In this document: positions 8,236-18,469 of the stretch, one piece after another
How positions within the stretch are numbered: position 1 is the stretch's first letter
Layout: each line of letters begins with the position of its first letter
Origin: Pseudomonadota bacterium
GTDB lineage: Bacteria; Desulfobacterota; Desulfobulbia; Desulfobulbales; Desulfocapsaceae
Assembly: GCA_018821985.1 (NCBI GenBank)
Contig: JAHJKP010000039.1
Location: 1-64,000, forward strand
Reading direction: 5' to 3'
DNA length: 64,000 nucleotides
Notes under the pieces: model-generated
Told to the model about the DNA's origin: nothing
Seen by the model: the letters and a program-made list of their open reading frames with translations, nothing else
The model's database searches: none
Program-made: the position numbers and the translations under genes

Positions 8236-8259
8236 CCTCTTCAACTTACAGGTGGTCCC

Positions 8260-8559
8260 ATGGTTATTGCCGGTTTTGTTGTTCAGTGCCAACCCCAATC
8301 ACAACAGGATACCGTTGTTGCCCTCGAAGCACTGGGGCAGGTGGAGGTTTTTGGCGCTGATGAGAAGGGAAATATCGTCACTGTGGTGGATACCGACTCT
8401 TCAGCTGACCTGGAAAAGATTGTCAAAAAAATGGAGAGTCTCGAACAGGTAATGACCGTAGGTCTCACCTATTTGAACATGGAGGATGAGGCAGAGAAGA
8501 TCGCAAGTGGTGAGCTTTCTCCAGACCCCTTTCCCCGCAAGCATCGCCCGGAAAATTAA
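8260..8559 (+). CDS. napD: NapD, NapA maturation chaperone
   Basis: NapD binds the twin-arginine signal of NapA and holds it back from export until the cofactor is inserted. This 99-residue protein has the family start (MVIAGFVVQC), the ferredoxin-like fold pattern, and the ending ...VMTVGLTYLNMEDEA. The start at ATG 8260 follows ACAGGTGG. A longer frame reaching back to 8140 covers the hairpin region and is rejected. It sits between the structured gap and napG. Confidence 0.85.
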   Translation: MVIAGFVVQCQPQSQQDTVVALEALGQVEVFGADEKGNIVTVVDTDSSADLEKIVKKMESLEQVMTVGLTYLNMEDEAEKIASGELSPDPFPRKHRPEN

Positions 8560-8572
8560 AAGAAAATGACAC

Positions 8573-9172
8573 ATGAAGAGACGGGAATTTCTTAAAAAAT
8601 CAGGCGCCGCACTGTGCATGATCACGGCCATGCCTGAAATCGCCTTCAGCAAGGGTCTGCTCAAATCCCCGGTGACGACCAACAGACTGCGGCCGCCAGG
8701 GGCCGTGCCCGAAGAGATCTTTGCCGGCAAGTGTATTCGCTGCGGCCGTTGTGTCGAGGTCTGCCCCTATCGATCCATCAGGCTGCTTGACATCAGAGCC
8801 GGGATCTTTACCGGAACCCCGATTATTGCGGCCGAAGAAGTCCCCTGTTATCTCTGCATGAAATGTGTGCTCATCTGTCCCACCGGAACACTCAGAAGGA
8901 TCAGTCAGGAGCAGACCCGCATGGGCATGGCGGTGGTGAATCGGCACCGATGCTACACCTGGGAGGGATCCATCATCTGCCGTACCTGTTTTGATGTCTG
9001 TCCCTATAAGGGGAGTGCCATCATCCTTGATGAATTACGACCGATCATTAAAGGCGACCATTGTGTCGGTTGCGGTATCTGCACCCATGCCTGTCCAGTT
9101 ACTGCTGAGGATGGCAGCAAGGCCATCAATATCGAGCCGATTTATTCCCGGGAGACCGTGCAATGGAAATAA
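8573..9172 (+). CDS. napG: Ferredoxin-type protein NapG
   Basis: NapG is a periplasmic protein with four [4Fe-4S] clusters that, with membrane-bound NapH, forms a quinol dehydrogenase feeding NapA. The 199-residue protein starts MKRREFLKKSGAAL, a twin-arginine-like signal. Four cysteine groups follow: CIRCGRCVEVCP, CYLCMKCVLICP, CRTCFDVCP and CVGCGICTHACP. It overlaps napH by ten bases, which indicates translational coupling. NapG and NapH are the likely quinol entry to the nap pathway here because napC is absent. Confidence 0.92.
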   Translation: MKRREFLKKSGAALCMITAMPEIAFSKGLLKSPVTTNRLRPPGAVPEEIFAGKCIRCGRCVEVCPYRSIRLLDIRAGIFTGTPIIAAEEVPCYLCMKCVLICPTGTLRRISQEQTRMGMAVVNRHRCYTWEGSIICRTCFDVCPYKGSAIILDELRPIIKGDHCVGCGICTHACPVTAEDGSKAINIEPIYSRETVQWK

Positions 9173-10032
9173 GACCACGATCCTTCCATGCCAGGCGGCT
9201 GTGGGTCCTCTCTATTGCCTTTCTGCTGATTCTTCTGGGCCCACTCGCTAACTATTATTTCCAGATCGACCTGATCCAAGGCTGGTATCAATCCCTAGGG
9301 ATTGGCAATTTCTGGTTTGTCTCCCCTCTTGAAGGTCTGGAAAGCATCCTCGTTGCTAAACAGCTGTACCTGCCGGCGCTCATTGCCATGCTCGCCCCGG
9401 TTGTGCTGGCCCTGCTCCTCGGCAGTGTCTTCTGCAGCTGGATATGTCCCATCAGCTTTTTTTCGGAACTGCTCGACTGGACCCGGCGCAAGATCAGCGG
9501 TAGGAGATGGCTAAAAGACCGGCTCTTGCTCTCAAGACGCCTCCTCTGGTATGCTCTGCTGGGAGAGCTTTTTTTCAGTATGATCCTGGGGGCACCCCTC
9601 TTTGTCTTTGTCTCCCCGCCAGGACTTGTCGGGCGGGAGATCATGACCCTGATTTTTTTTCACACCCTGGCCCTTGAGGGGGTGATTATCCTCCTTGTTC
9701 TTGGTATGAACCTGGTAACCAGGAGATTTTACTGCCGCTACTTCTGTCCCTTGGGGGCCACCCTGAATCTCATCGGCTCCAGGAGGAGAGTCACGGTCAG
9801 CATGGATCATGACAGATGTATAGCGTGCGGCCTGTGCGACCGCAGTTGTCCTCTGGGACTCAGTCCGGCAAATGGCATGGCGGAATCTCTCTATTGCTGG
9901 AACTGCGGCGAATGCGTTGATGTCTGCCAATCAGATGCCCTCTTTTTTCAATGGCGACAAGGCTCTAAAAAAGTTCAGAAGGGAAAACCCAATCAAAGAC
10001 TCAAACAAACTGCAGCGCCAGATGAACATTAA
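9163..10032 (+). CDS. napH: Membrane quinol dehydrogenase subunit NapH
   Basis: This 289-residue polytopic protein has about four or five transmembrane helices (near 17-33, 64-85, 125-145, 160-183). The two CxxxCP motifs of NapH, CSWICP and CRYFCP, are present. Two cysteine clusters follow in the cytoplasmic C-terminus: CIACGLCDRSCP and CWNCGECVDVC. The second lacks the usual final proline. NapH oxidises menaquinol and passes electrons to NapG. The start overlaps napG. The sensor-kinase gene begins inside its last four codons, so nap structural and regulatory genes look co-transcribed. Confidence 0.92.
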   Translation: MEIRPRSFHARRLWVLSIAFLLILLGPLANYYFQIDLIQGWYQSLGIGNFWFVSPLEGLESILVAKQLYLPALIAMLAPVVLALLLGSVFCSWICPISFFSELLDWTRRKISGRRWLKDRLLLSRRLLWYALLGELFFSMILGAPLFVFVSPPGLVGREIMTLIFFHTLALEGVIILLVLGMNLVTRRFYCRYFCPLGATLNLIGSRRRVTVSMDHDRCIACGLCDRSCPLGLSPANGMAESLYCWNCGECVDVCQSDALFFQWRQGSKKVQKGKPNQRLKQTAAPDEH

Positions 10033-11584
10033 AAAAAGTATTTCCCTCTTTTTCACCTTACGGACAAAGTTCATCCTCTGCATAGGGATCATTGTCTCGC
10101 TCTCCTACGCCCTGTTACTCTACAGGACTTCGCAGCTTCAGGACGAACTCATTATCGCCCAGACAAAAGAGCAGGCTCGCATGCTCTTCCGCTATATTCG
10201 CCTGACCCGGCAATGGGTGGCTGACCACAACGGTCTTTTTATCCTGAAAAAGGAGGGGGTTGAGTCCAACCCTTTCCTGTCCCTGCCCGTTATTAGTGAC
10301 CAGGCCGGCAATCAGTATGTGATGCGCAACCCGGCCATGGTTACCAGGGAACTCTCAATCTACTCCGAACAGGAAGGACAGGGCCGCTTCCGGGTCACCA
10401 GCCTCCAACCCGTAAACCCGGCCAATGCGGCAGATGACTATGAACAACAGGCCATGATCAGCTTTCAACAAGGGGCTCTGGAGGCAGCCGCAGTATTCAA
10501 CAGCCCCACAGGCCGTGTTGTCCGCTTCGTGGCACCACTGAATGTGGAATCTTCCTGCCTTGAATGCCATGCCACTCAAGGCTACCAGCATGACGATATC
10601 ATTGGGGCTCTCTCCATTACCATCCCCATTGCCTGGGCCGACAGCATGATCAGAGAAAACAAGAACAGCCTGTTCGTCGTGGGGCTGGTTTCTGTCTTTC
10701 TGGTCACCGCTGTGCTCTTTCTCCTGCTCGACACTCTGGTGACAGGACGTATCAGTAAACTCTCCGCCGCCATGAAATCCTTTCCCGACAAAGAGCCTGA
10801 TCCCGAGCTCCTGCCCTCAGGCCATGATGAAATCGCCGTGCTCAGCGCCCATTTCGACCATCTCTGCCGGCGGCTCAATCAATCTCGAGAAGAACTGGAG
10901 AAAAACCGCAATCAGGCCTGTTTTAACGAAAAGATGGCTTCCCTTGGCATCCTCTCTGCCGGTATCGCCCATGAAGTCAACAACCCCCTGGCCGGTATGC
11001 TCAACTGTGTCAAGGCCATGGGAGAGAACCCGGAGAACCGGGAACTGCACCAGCGCTACCTGCCCCTGATCAACAAAGGACTGAAGCAGATCGAACAGAC
11101 CATGCGTCAGCTCCTGAACTTTGGTCGGACCGAACCCCTGCAGCAGCGCAAGGTGGATGCCGAGGGACTGATCAGAGAATGTTTTGAGCTGCTTTCCTGC
11201 AAGCTCAAGGATATTGAAGTGCACCTCAACCTTGATCTCCCCCGAGACATTATTCTCGACGCCGAGGCCCTCAAACAGATCATTGTCAACATAGGGCTCA
11301 ATGGCATCCAGGCTATGACAGAGACCGGCGGCACCCTGACCGTCACCGGACGCTGTCGGGGGACGCGGCTCACCCTCACCTTCCAGGACACCGGGTCCGG
11401 CATCACCGCTGAGCACCTGCCCCATATCTTTGACCCCTTCTTCACTACCAAGGGCGTTGGAGAAGGGACCGGACTGGGACTGGCGGTCACCTATTCCCTG
11501 GTACAACGGATGGGCGGAACCATAGCCGTTGAGAGTCATCCAGGACAAGGGACGCAGTTTGTAGTCACCTTACCAACAGGATAA
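10022..11584 (+). CDS. Membrane sensor histidine kinase with periplasmic haem-type (DUF3365) domain
   Basis: This 520-residue kinase has a transmembrane helix at 17-35, a periplasmic domain of about 180 residues and a second helix near 216-238. A HAMP-like linker, a HisKA domain (GIAHEVNNP, phospho-acceptor His317) and an ATPase domain (DTGSGI, GEGTGLGLA) follow. The periplasmic part carries Cys179-x2-Cys182-His183 in the DUF3365/Tll0287-like fold, consistent with a c-type haem. The start at ATG 10022 overlaps the napH stop; the same frame is open further upstream inside napH but without a better start. Its partner is the activator next door. It may sense nitrate, nitrite, NO or redox state, which is inference. 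The arrangement recalls NrfS/NrfR of Desulfovibrio vulgaris. Confidence 0.87.
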   Translation: MNIKKSISLFFTLRTKFILCIGIIVSLSYALLLYRTSQLQDELIIAQTKEQARMLFRYIRLTRQWVADHNGLFILKKEGVESNPFLSLPVISDQAGNQYVMRNPAMVTRELSIYSEQEGQGRFRVTSLQPVNPANAADDYEQQAMISFQQGALEAAAVFNSPTGRVVRFVAPLNVESSCLECHATQGYQHDDIIGALSITIPIAWADSMIRENKNSLFVVGLVSVFLVTAVLFLLLDTLVTGRISKLSAAMKSFPDKEPDPELLPSGHDEIAVLSAHFDHLCRRLNQSREELEKNRNQACFNEKMASLGILSAGIAHEVNNPLAGMLNCVKAMGENPENRELHQRYLPLINKGLKQIEQTMRQLLNFGRTEPLQQRKVDAEGLIRECFELLSCKLKDIEVHLNLDLPRDIILDAEALKQIIVNIGLNGIQAMTETGGTLTVTGRCRGTRLTLTFQDTGSGITAEHLPHIFDPFFTTKGVGEGTGLGLAVTYSLVQRMGGTIAVESHPGQGTQFVVTLPTG

Positions 11585-11607
11585 ATAAGACTGAATAAGG
11601 AAAAGAT

Positions 11608-12942
11608 ATGCCACGAATTCTACTTGCAGAGGATGATGAAATCATCCGCGTCTCCGTCTCCGACCATCTGAAACAGTATGGCTGGCTGGTGGACGAGGCG
11701 GAAGACGGTTTAAAAGCTGCGGCAATGGCCGAAAAGCAGAAGTACAATCTGGTTATCTCCGACATCCGGATGCCGGGTCTGAGCGGCATATCCCTGCTCG
11801 CCCGGATCAGGGAACAGAGCCAGGACACGGATATCATCATCATGACTGCCTACGGATCCATTGACGACGCCTTGGACTGTCTGCGCAAAGGCGCTGCCGA
11901 CTACATCCTGAAACCATTCGACATGGATGACCTCATCATCCGGGTCAGCAGACTTCTCGATATCCAGGCCGTCAAGGCCCGTTGCGCCTCTCTTGAGGCG
12001 AGTTGCCCTCTGGCGGCTAACAGACTGATAGGCAACAGCCCTGCCATGCACCAGATCTTTGCCATCATTGAGCAGGCAGCCCCCACCAATGCCACCATCC
12101 TCATTTCCGGGGAATCAGGCACAGGAAAAGAATTGGCAGCCAGGGCCATTCATCAGACAAGCCCCCGCCGCGACAAACCCTTTGTCTCCATCAATTGTGC
12201 AGCGATACCGGAAGGACTCATGGAGTCAGAGTTGTTCGGCCATGAACGCGGTGCCTTCACCGGGGCCGATCAGACGCGAAAGGGGAAATTCGAGCTTGCC
12301 GACAACGGAACCCTGCTCCTGGATGAGCTTGGCGACCTGCCGGGACCGCTGCAGGCAAAACTCCTGCGGGTACTGCAGGAAAGTGAATTTGAACGGGTAG
12401 GAGGCAGCAAAAGCATCAGCGTGGACGTCCGTATTCTCGCCTGCACCTCAAAAAATCTCCAGCAGGAGGTGGCAGAAGGCCGCTTCCGCCAGGATCTCCT
12501 GTTCAGATTGCAGGTTATCCCCATCACTATGCCGCCCCTGCGGGAACACAAGGAAGACATACCGGAACTGTGCAAGAGCTTTCTCAGGGAGTTCAGTTCC
12601 TCTCACCACAAGACACTCAGCCTGAGTCAGACGGCGCTGAACTGCCTGCAGTCCTATGATTTTCCGGGAAACGTCCGGGAACTTCGCAATCTGATGGAGC
12701 GCGCCTCGGTCCTGAGCAAAGGCCCGGAGATCACTCCTACCGATCTGCCGACAGAGCTGTGCAGCCAGGCCATGAATCAGGATATCGGTCTGAACTTGGC
12801 GGAAAATATGGCCGTTGCCGAACAGATCTGTCTCAAAAAGGCCCTGGCATCCTGCAATGGCAACCGGACAGAGACAGCAAAGGTTCTGGGCATCAGCAGA
12901 AAAAATTTATGGGAGAAGTTAAAAGGGTACGGGATTGAATAG
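11608..12942 (+). CDS. Sigma-54-dependent response regulator (NtrC class)
   Basis: This 444-residue activator has a receiver domain (residues 1-120, phospho-acceptor Asp52 in LVISDIRMP). The AAA+ domain holds Walker A GESGTGKE (168-175), the sigma-54 contact loop GAFTGA (215-220) and Walker B TLLLDELGD. A Fis-type helix-turn-helix ends the protein (NRTETAKVLGISRKNLWEKL). The intact GAFTGA means it should activate sigma-54 promoters, and two fitting promoters flank the nrf/nap divergent region. It lies 23 bases after the kinase and is the last gene of the nap transcription unit, facing aroB tail to tail. Confidence 0.93.
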   Translation: MPRILLAEDDEIIRVSVSDHLKQYGWLVDEAEDGLKAAAMAEKQKYNLVISDIRMPGLSGISLLARIREQSQDTDIIIMTAYGSIDDALDCLRKGAADYILKPFDMDDLIIRVSRLLDIQAVKARCASLEASCPLAANRLIGNSPAMHQIFAIIEQAAPTNATILISGESGTGKELAARAIHQTSPRRDKPFVSINCAAIPEGLMESELFGHERGAFTGADQTRKGKFELADNGTLLLDELGDLPGPLQAKLLRVLQESEFERVGGSKSISVDVRILACTSKNLQQEVAEGRFRQDLLFRLQVIPITMPPLREHKEDIPELCKSFLREFSSSHHKTLSLSQTALNCLQSYDFPGNVRELRNLMERASVLSKGPEITPTDLPTELCSQAMNQDIGLNLAENMAVAEQICLKKALASCNGNRTETAKVLGISRKNLWEKLKGYGIE

Positions 12943-12966
12943 TCAGTCCAAGATCCCTCCCTCTGT

Positions 12967-14049
12967 TCATCTTCTATTCAGAACCGCATCCACCTGTGCC
13001 TCGCTCACCTCATTGGTGATCACCACGCTGCCGATGGCAGTCGGCAGGACATAAAAAACCGAGCCGGCCACGGTCTTCTTGTCTGTCAGCAGGTATTTTT
13101 TAATGCGCTCGCGGTCAAGATCCGGAGGGATCTCCGTTGGCAGTCCATAGGCGTTGATCAGGGCCGCAACCCGGCCTGCATCACTTCTTTTACAGAGCTC
13201 GCATGCCACCGCCAGCCGCAGGGCGGCAACCATGCCAATGGCCACGGCCAGTCCATGAATAATGGAAAAGTCAGAGGCCGCTTCCACGGCATGACCAATA
13301 GTATGGCCGAAATTCAAGATCCGCCGCAGGTCAGACTCCCGCTCATCTTCCGCCACCACCTCAGCCTTGATCCGACAACAGGTGAAGATCATCTCCTGGA
13401 TACTCTCCTGATCAAGACAGAGAATGCGATCCAAATGACGCTCGAGGAAGACAAAGAAATCAAAATCCCTGATCACCCCATACTTAATGACCTCGGCCAG
13501 ACCCCCAAGTAACTCCACCAGAGGAAGGGTGGTCAGAACCGCCGTATCAATATAAACGGCCTTGGGTTGATAAAAGGCCCCCACCAGATTTTTCCCCTCC
13601 GGGATATCCACCCCAGTCTTGCCCCCCACCGAACTGTCAACCTGGGAGAGCAGAGTAGTCGGAACCTGGACAAAAGGGATGCCACGCAGATAGGAGGACG
13701 CCAAAAACCCGGTCAGGTCACCGGTGACCCCGCCGCCCAAAGCGATCAAGCCGTCCTTGCGGTCAATACCCAGTTGCGCCAGCCGGCTGACAAGCTCAGC
13801 AAAGACCTGTAGATTCTTGCTGGCCTCACCCCGTGGAAAAGTGAGTATCTCTGCCGCAATCCCGGCATCTTTCAGGGATTGCATCAGGGTACTGCCATAG
13901 AGTCGGGCCACATTGTCATCGGCAATCACCGCGAAACGCTTGGCAATCTTGCGCCTTACCAGATCAACGCCAATAGTGGCCATAATACCATCTTCAATAA
14001 AGATCGGATAGGTGCGGTCACCAAGACCAACATCAAGAGTATGTGTCAT
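12967..14049 (-). CDS. aroB: 3-dehydroquinate synthase
   Basis: AroB converts DAHP to 3-dehydroquinate, the second step of the shikimate pathway, using NAD and a divalent metal. The 360-residue protein has the usual length. Conserved motifs are GGGVTGDLTGFLAS (NAD binding), QVDSSVGGKTG (substrate binding) and FGHTIGHAVE (metal histidine). It lies downstream of sat on the same strand, separated by sat's terminator, so it probably has its own promoter in the 14050-14080 stretch or relies on read-through. Confidence 0.95.
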   Translation of the reverse strand: MTHTLDVGLGDRTYPIFIEDGIMATIGVDLVRRKIAKRFAVIADDNVARLYGSTLMQSLKDAGIAAEILTFPRGEASKNLQVFAELVSRLAQLGIDRKDGLIALGGGVTGDLTGFLASSYLRGIPFVQVPTTLLSQVDSSVGGKTGVDIPEGKNLVGAFYQPKAVYIDTAVLTTLPLVELLGGLAEVIKYGVIRDFDFFVFLERHLDRILCLDQESIQEMIFTCCRIKAEVVAEDERESDLRRILNFGHTIGHAVEAASDFSIIHGLAVAIGMVAALRLAVACELCKRSDAGRVAALINAYGLPTEIPPDLDRERIKKYLLTDKKTVAGSVFYVLPTAIGSVVITNEVSEAQVDAVLNRR

Positions 14050-14078
14050 GATAGATTACAGCGAAGAAGGACAGAAAT

Positions 14079-14119
14079 AAAAAAAAGGAGATACCACCCA
14101 ATGGGCAGTATCTCCTTTT
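14079..14119 (-). terminator. Rho-independent terminator of sat
   Basis: On the minus strand AAAGGAGATAC pairs with GTATCTCCTTT (11 bp, 14084-14118) and runs into a tract of T. It lies between sat and aroB. Confidence 0.85.
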
Positions 14120-14149
14120 ACAGACTCAAAAAACTAGTCTTGACTACTA

Positions 14150-15430
14150 TTACATGGAAGCGCCGGAGGCAGCACCCTGCATTTTAACCTCAACCTTCTC
14201 GGTCAGGCCTGCATAGTATTTCTTGAGATGAACAAGAACTTCCTCACGACCAAAGTGGTCAACAATCTCCTCGCCAGCGGAAAGGGCCTTACGCAGTTTG
14301 GTACCGGAAAGGATTACGCGGGAAGATTTGTCATGTGGGCAGGTACGCAGAGAGGCCATACCATCACACTCTTTACAGTAGAAGGTCCAGTCGATCTTCA
14401 TTGGTTGGCACTGGAGGTCTTTGCTGGTGTCACCGGTCTTGGGAACACGATCAAAGATCTCCTGGGCCTCAAACAGACCGTAGAAATCACCAACACCGGC
14501 ATGATCGCGACCGATCAGCATGTGGTTGACGCCATAGTTCTGACGGAAGGTGGCATGAAGCAGGGCCTCACGAGGACCGGCATAACGCATATCCAGAGGA
14601 TAACCAGCGTTGATAACGTTCTCTTTTACAAAATATTTATCGATAAGGATATCGATGGCCTGAACGCGGGTAGCGGCAGGAATATCGCCAGCCTTGAGGT
14701 TACCGATGAGGGAGTGAATCAGAACACCATCACATACCTCAACTGCGATCTTGGCCAGATACTCATGGGAGCGATGCATGGGGTTACGCAGCTGCAGGGC
14801 GGCAACGTTGGCCCAACCGCGCTCGTCAAACATACGACGGGTCTGGGCAGGGGTCAGGAATACGCCAGGATACTCTACTGGATACTCACCCTGAGAAAGA
14901 ACTTTTACTGGACCGGCAAGGTTAAACTCTTTCTGAGCCATAACCATGATAACACCTGGATGATCCTTAGGAGCGATTTCCCAGAATTTACCACCGACAG
15001 ACTCTTCGCCCTCGCCGATAAATACCTTCTCACACTCCCAACGCTTGTCAGCATCGGTCATCTCGTATTTCTCTGCAACCTTCATGGTAGCGAAAGTCTC
15101 GCCATCTTTTACCAGGGCGATATGATCGCCAGGATTAATAGCAGCGGCGTCAGCGGCAGATACATCCAAGGTAATGGGCACAGGCCAGAAGGTGCCGTCT
15201 GCCAATTGAAAATTCTCACAAACGCCTTTCCAGTCAGCCTTGGTCATAAAACCATCGAGAGGGCTGAAACCACCAATACCCATCATGATGAGATCGCCTT
15301 TGGTACGGGCAGAAATCTCAATCTGCTTCAGGCCTGCAGCTACCTTCAGCTCCGCCTCGCGCTCAGCATCTTCGAGCAATGCACAAACCAAACCTCTTCC
15401 GCCATGTGGTGCAACCAATTTTGAGAACAT
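14150..15430 (-). CDS. sat: Sulfate adenylyltransferase (ATP sulfurylase)
   Basis: Sat makes adenosine 5'-phosphosulfate from ATP and sulfate, the activation step of dissimilatory sulfate reduction. It can run in reverse in sulfur oxidisers and disproportionators. The 426-residue protein is the single-domain homo-oligomeric type without a kinase domain. Active-site motifs are [10 protein letters not shown] (213-222) and [11 protein letters not shown] zinc-type cysteine cluster (CKEC...TCPHD) lies near the C-terminus, as in the bacterial/archaeal dissimilatory enzymes. The start at ATG 15430 follows GAGGGAG; an in-frame ATG at 15481 lacks a ribosome site. It has its own strong promoter and terminator, suggesting a high-level single-gene transcript. 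Confidence 0.95.
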   Translation of the reverse strand: MFSKLVAPHGGRGLVCALLEDAEREAELKVAAGLKQIEISARTKGDLIMMGIGGFSPLDGFMTKADWKGVCENFQLADGTFWPVPITLDVSAADAAAINPGDHIALVKDGETFATMKVAEKYEMTDADKRWECEKVFIGEGEESVGGKFWEIAPKDHPGVIMVMAQKEFNLAGPVKVLSQGEYPVEYPGVFLTPAQTRRMFDERGWANVAALQLRNPMHRSHEYLAKIAVEVCDGVLIHSLIGNLKAGDIPAATRVQAIDILIDKYFVKENVINAGYPLDMRYAGPREALLHATFRQNYGVNHMLIGRDHAGVGDFYGLFEAQEIFDRVPKTGDTSKDLQCQPMKIDWTFYCKECDGMASLRTCPHDKSSRVILSGTKLRKALSAGEEIVDHFGREEVLVHLKKYYAGLTEKVEVKMQGAASGASM

Positions 15431-15526
15431 AGGACTCCCTCTTTTGTTGATTTTTTTCATGAATAATAACGCCAACCCCAACTTTGAAGTGGCAATTTAA
15501 TGAACAACCATTCACTAAAGCATTTC

Positions 15527-15556
15527 AATATATAAAGCTGTTTATGGAAAAGTCAA
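15527..15556 (-). promoter_or_regulatory. Candidate sigma-70 promoter of sat
   Basis: On the minus strand TTGACT (15556-15551) and TATATT (15532-15527) are 18 bases apart; an overlapping TATATA gives 16. It sits about 100 bases upstream of the sat start, in the gap after copA. Confidence 0.55.
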
Positions 15557-15590
15557 GAAGAAAAAAGGGAATCACCAGCGCCTTTTCCTT

Positions 15591-18080
15591 TCACCCCTGC
15601 TTCCTCTCAAACCTCCTCAATCGTAACGCATTACCAACAACCGACACCGAGCTCATAGCCATGGCCGCCCCGGCGATCATCGGGTTCAAACTGGGGCCAC
15701 CGAAGAGAACGAGCAACCCTGCTGCCACCGGGATTCCAATGACGTTATAGGCAAAGGCCCAAAAAAGATTCTGGCGGATATTGCGCATTACCGCCCGAGA
15801 AAGACGCAAGGCAATAATCACCCCGTCCAGATTTCCTTTCATCAGAACAATATCACCAGACTCGATGGCAATATCGTTCCCTGTTCCCATGGCAATCCCC
15901 ACATCGGCCATAGCCAGGGCCGGGGCATCATTGATCCCGTCGCCGACCATAGCCGTACGCAATCCCTGCTGCTGCAAGGCAACAATTTTATCCGCCTTTT
16001 TATCAGGCGTCACCTGGGCTATCACCTCATCAATCCCTGCCTGCGCGGCAATGGCATGAGCTGTAGCCTCCTGGTCACCGGTCAGCATGATCAGCCGCAA
16101 TCCCATCTTCTGCATCCTGGCCACCGCCGCCGGCACCTCTGGCTTGAGCTTGTCGGCAATGGCCAGCAGAGCCGCAAACCGACCATCTACTGCCAGAAAC
16201 AGAACCGTCTTCCCCTGCCCTGAAAGCTTGGCAACCTCTGTGTCCACACCCTCCACACCGATCTCTCTTTCTTGCAAAAGCTGCCGATTGCCAAGAAGGA
16301 TCTGCCGTCCATCCACCCGGCTGAAAATCCCCTGGCCGACCAGGGCCTCAAAACTCTCAGGTTGCTTCAGCACGCTTCCCTTATTCTTTGCGGCTGCCAC
16401 CAGGGCCTCAGCCAGCGGATGCTCTGAAGACTGCTCTGCAGAAGCAACCAGAAAAAGTAGATATTCATCACTCTCTTCACTTGTCACATTGATCAGATCA
16501 GTAAGCTCAGGACGACCATAGGTCAGAGTGCCGGTCTTGTCAAAGACCAGTACCTGTATCTTTTCCGCCATTTCAAGAGCCTCACCGCTTTTAATCAGAA
16601 CTCCCAGCTGCGCACCACGCCCGGTTCCTACCATAATCGAGGTTGGAGTTGCAAGACCCATGGCACAAGGACAGGCAATGACCATCACCGCGATGAAAAA
16701 GCGGAGGGCCACAGTAAATTCAACTCCACCCAGGAAATACCAGGCAAGTCCTGTCAGCACCGCCACGACCATGACCACCGGCACGAAATAAAGGCTGATC
16801 CGATCCGCCATGCCGGCAATGGGGGCCTTGGAGCCCTGCGCCGTCTGCACCATCCTGACAATACGGGCCAACAGGGTGTCCTGCCCCACCTGCTCTGTGC
16901 GTATCTGCAACACCCCGTTTTTATTCAGGGTGCCACAGGTAACCTTGTCTCCCTCTCCCTTGGACACCGGCAGACTCTCACCGGTGAGCATAGATTCATC
17001 GACAGCCGTCCGCCCTTTGACTATCAATCCGTCCACGGGAATGCGTTCCCCTGGTCGTACCAGCAAGACGTCTCCAGCCTCAATCTCCTCCACCAGGATC
17101 TCTGCCTGTTCCTCGCCCTTGAGCAGAATTGCCTTATCCGGTGTCAGCTGCATCAACTTGGCAATGGCATCGGAGGTGTGCGACTTGGAACGGGTCTCCA
17201 TATATTTCCCCAGCAAGACCAGGGCAATCAGCACCCCTGCCGACTCAAAATAGAGATCCATGACCAGTTTATGTGCATCAGCGCCCAGCATGATCTCCAC
17301 CAGATTCCAGGTGGAATAGATAAAGGCGGCACCCGTGCCCATGGCAATCAGGGAGTCCATATTGGGAACCCGGCGCAGGAGGGCCGGGATACCGATAAGA
17401 TAAAAATTCCGGCCCAGCACCATGATGGGCACCACCAAGCAGAACTGGAGCAGGGCAAACCGCAGAGGATAATGATGGGGGTTAATAACAGACGGCAAGG
17501 GAAGCCCCAGCATCTCTCCCATGGAGACAAAAAGCAGGAGCGCGGCCAGCCCCAGTGACCAGAAAAGTCGCATTTTCATGGCCGCAAGGCGCAGCAGGGT
17601 CTCCTGGCGTTTGCGGGCGAACTGATCAAGCCTGGCACTCACCGGACGGGCCTCAAATCCCAACCTGGCAATGGCCTCACGAATCTGCCGTTGATTAATC
17701 AGCCCTTGGCGGTAAATCACTATTCCCGTCTCGCTCACCAGATTGATCGCAACCGACACCACACCTGTCATCCCGGAGAGGACCTTTTCAATACGGGTGG
17801 AACAGGAGGCACAGTGCATACCGGTTATGGCAAGTTCAATGGTCAGATCCTCATTCTCCTCTTCCTGTTCAAGCTCAAAGCCCAGCTCCTTGACCCGGGC
17901 AGCAATCAGATCAAAAGAGACAACACTGTCATCCCAGACCAGTTCCATGCTCTCCGCTGCCAGATTGACGCCAGCCAGCTTAACACCATCCAGGCCCTGC
18001 ACCACCCGTTCAATGCGGCTGGAGCAGGCAGCACAGTGCATCCCTTTCACCGCAACGGATCTTTTTTGTACGGACTGCAT
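15591..18080 (-). CDS. copA: Cu(I)-exporting P1B-type ATPase
   Basis: This 829-residue P-type ATPase exports monovalent copper from the cytoplasm. Two N-terminal heavy-metal domains carry GMHCAAC (Cys16, Cys19) and GMHCASC (Cys90, Cys93). Eight transmembrane helices are expected. The ion-path motif is Cys470-Pro-Cys472, the phosphorylation motif is DKTGT (514-518), and the [10 protein letters not shown] histidine-proline and [10 protein letters not shown] motifs are present. The CPC plus two HMA domains favours copper over zinc. The start is supported by GGAGG. No adjacent copper regulator or chaperone is visible. Confidence 0.93.
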   Translation of the reverse strand: MQSVQKRSVAVKGMHCAACSSRIERVVQGLDGVKLAGVNLAAESMELVWDDSVVSFDLIAARVKELGFELEQEEENEDLTIELAITGMHCASCSTRIEKVLSGMTGVVSVAINLVSETGIVIYRQGLINQRQIREAIARLGFEARPVSARLDQFARKRQETLLRLAAMKMRLFWSLGLAALLLFVSMGEMLGLPLPSVINPHHYPLRFALLQFCLVVPIMVLGRNFYLIGIPALLRRVPNMDSLIAMGTGAAFIYSTWNLVEIMLGADAHKLVMDLYFESAGVLIALVLLGKYMETRSKSHTSDAIAKLMQLTPDKAILLKGEEQAEILVEEIEAGDVLLVRPGERIPVDGLIVKGRTAVDESMLTGESLPVSKGEGDKVTCGTLNKNGVLQIRTEQVGQDTLLARIVRMVQTAQGSKAPIAGMADRISLYFVPVVMVVAVLTGLAWYFLGGVEFTVALRFFIAVMVIACPCAMGLATPTSIMVGTGRGAQLGVLIKSGEALEMAEKIQVLVFDKTGTLTYGRPELTDLINVTSEESDEYLLFLVASAEQSSEHPLAEALVAAAKNKGSVLKQPESFEALVGQGIFSRVDGRQILLGNRQLLQEREIGVEGVDTEVAKLSGQGKTVLFLAVDGRFAALLAIADKLKPEVPAAVARMQKMGLRLIMLTGDQEATAHAIAAQAGIDEVIAQVTPDKKADKIVALQQQGLRTAMVGDGINDAPALAMADVGIAMGTGNDIAIESGDIVLMKGNLDGVIIALRLSRAVMRNIRQNLFWAFAYNVIGIPVAAGLLVLFGGPSLNPMIAGAAMAMSSVSVVGNALRLRRFERKQG

Positions 18081-18469
18081 TACATACCTCCACTCAGGGA
18101 TGTCCGGTTAAAGAGCAAACATCTTGCAGACAAGAACGTTTATGAAATTCCGAAAAAGAATTAGACAGGATCATGCTATCATATTAATCTAGATCCAAGT
18201 TGCGAATAGCTTATTAGAACGGCCATCCTGGCATCTGAATATGAGGGAAGCTATCTGCAAGTCTTGCCTGGAAACGCCTCGCAGGCTTATATTACATTCA
18301 TTACTCAATGAGATCAATCAAGATGACAACAGTTGTGAAATATGCCTTCTGAGAAATTGACTAATTCCTATTCTTCCCCTACACTGACAGATGATAGATA
18401 CAATATTTTTTTATCCAGATACAACCGGCTACACTGTACCCCTACTGCAAGGCAATTTTCACTCTATAA
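18081..18469. other. Divergent gap between copA and hybrid kinase gene
   Basis: These 389 bases hold the copA ribosome site (GGAGG, minus strand, just before 18080) and presumably promoters for both directions. I saw no gene, strong hairpin or recognisable copper-box palindrome. Confidence 0.5.

Larger units (their letters stand above)
7880..8259 (+). other. napA-napD gap with tandem structured repeats
   Basis: This unusually long gap inside an otherwise tightly packed operon carries two copies of a ~103-nt element (7898-8000 and 8019-8120). A third, unrelated hairpin precedes napD at 8206-8235. One frame is open across part of it (7869-8216), but the repeat period of 121 bases is not a multiple of three and the encoded peptide lacks recognisable features. 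I read the gap as non-coding. Confidence 0.8.

Noticed and set aside
14228-15424. 398-codon frame antisense to sat
   Set aside because: Shadow of a clear ATP sulfurylase with intact catalytic motifs.
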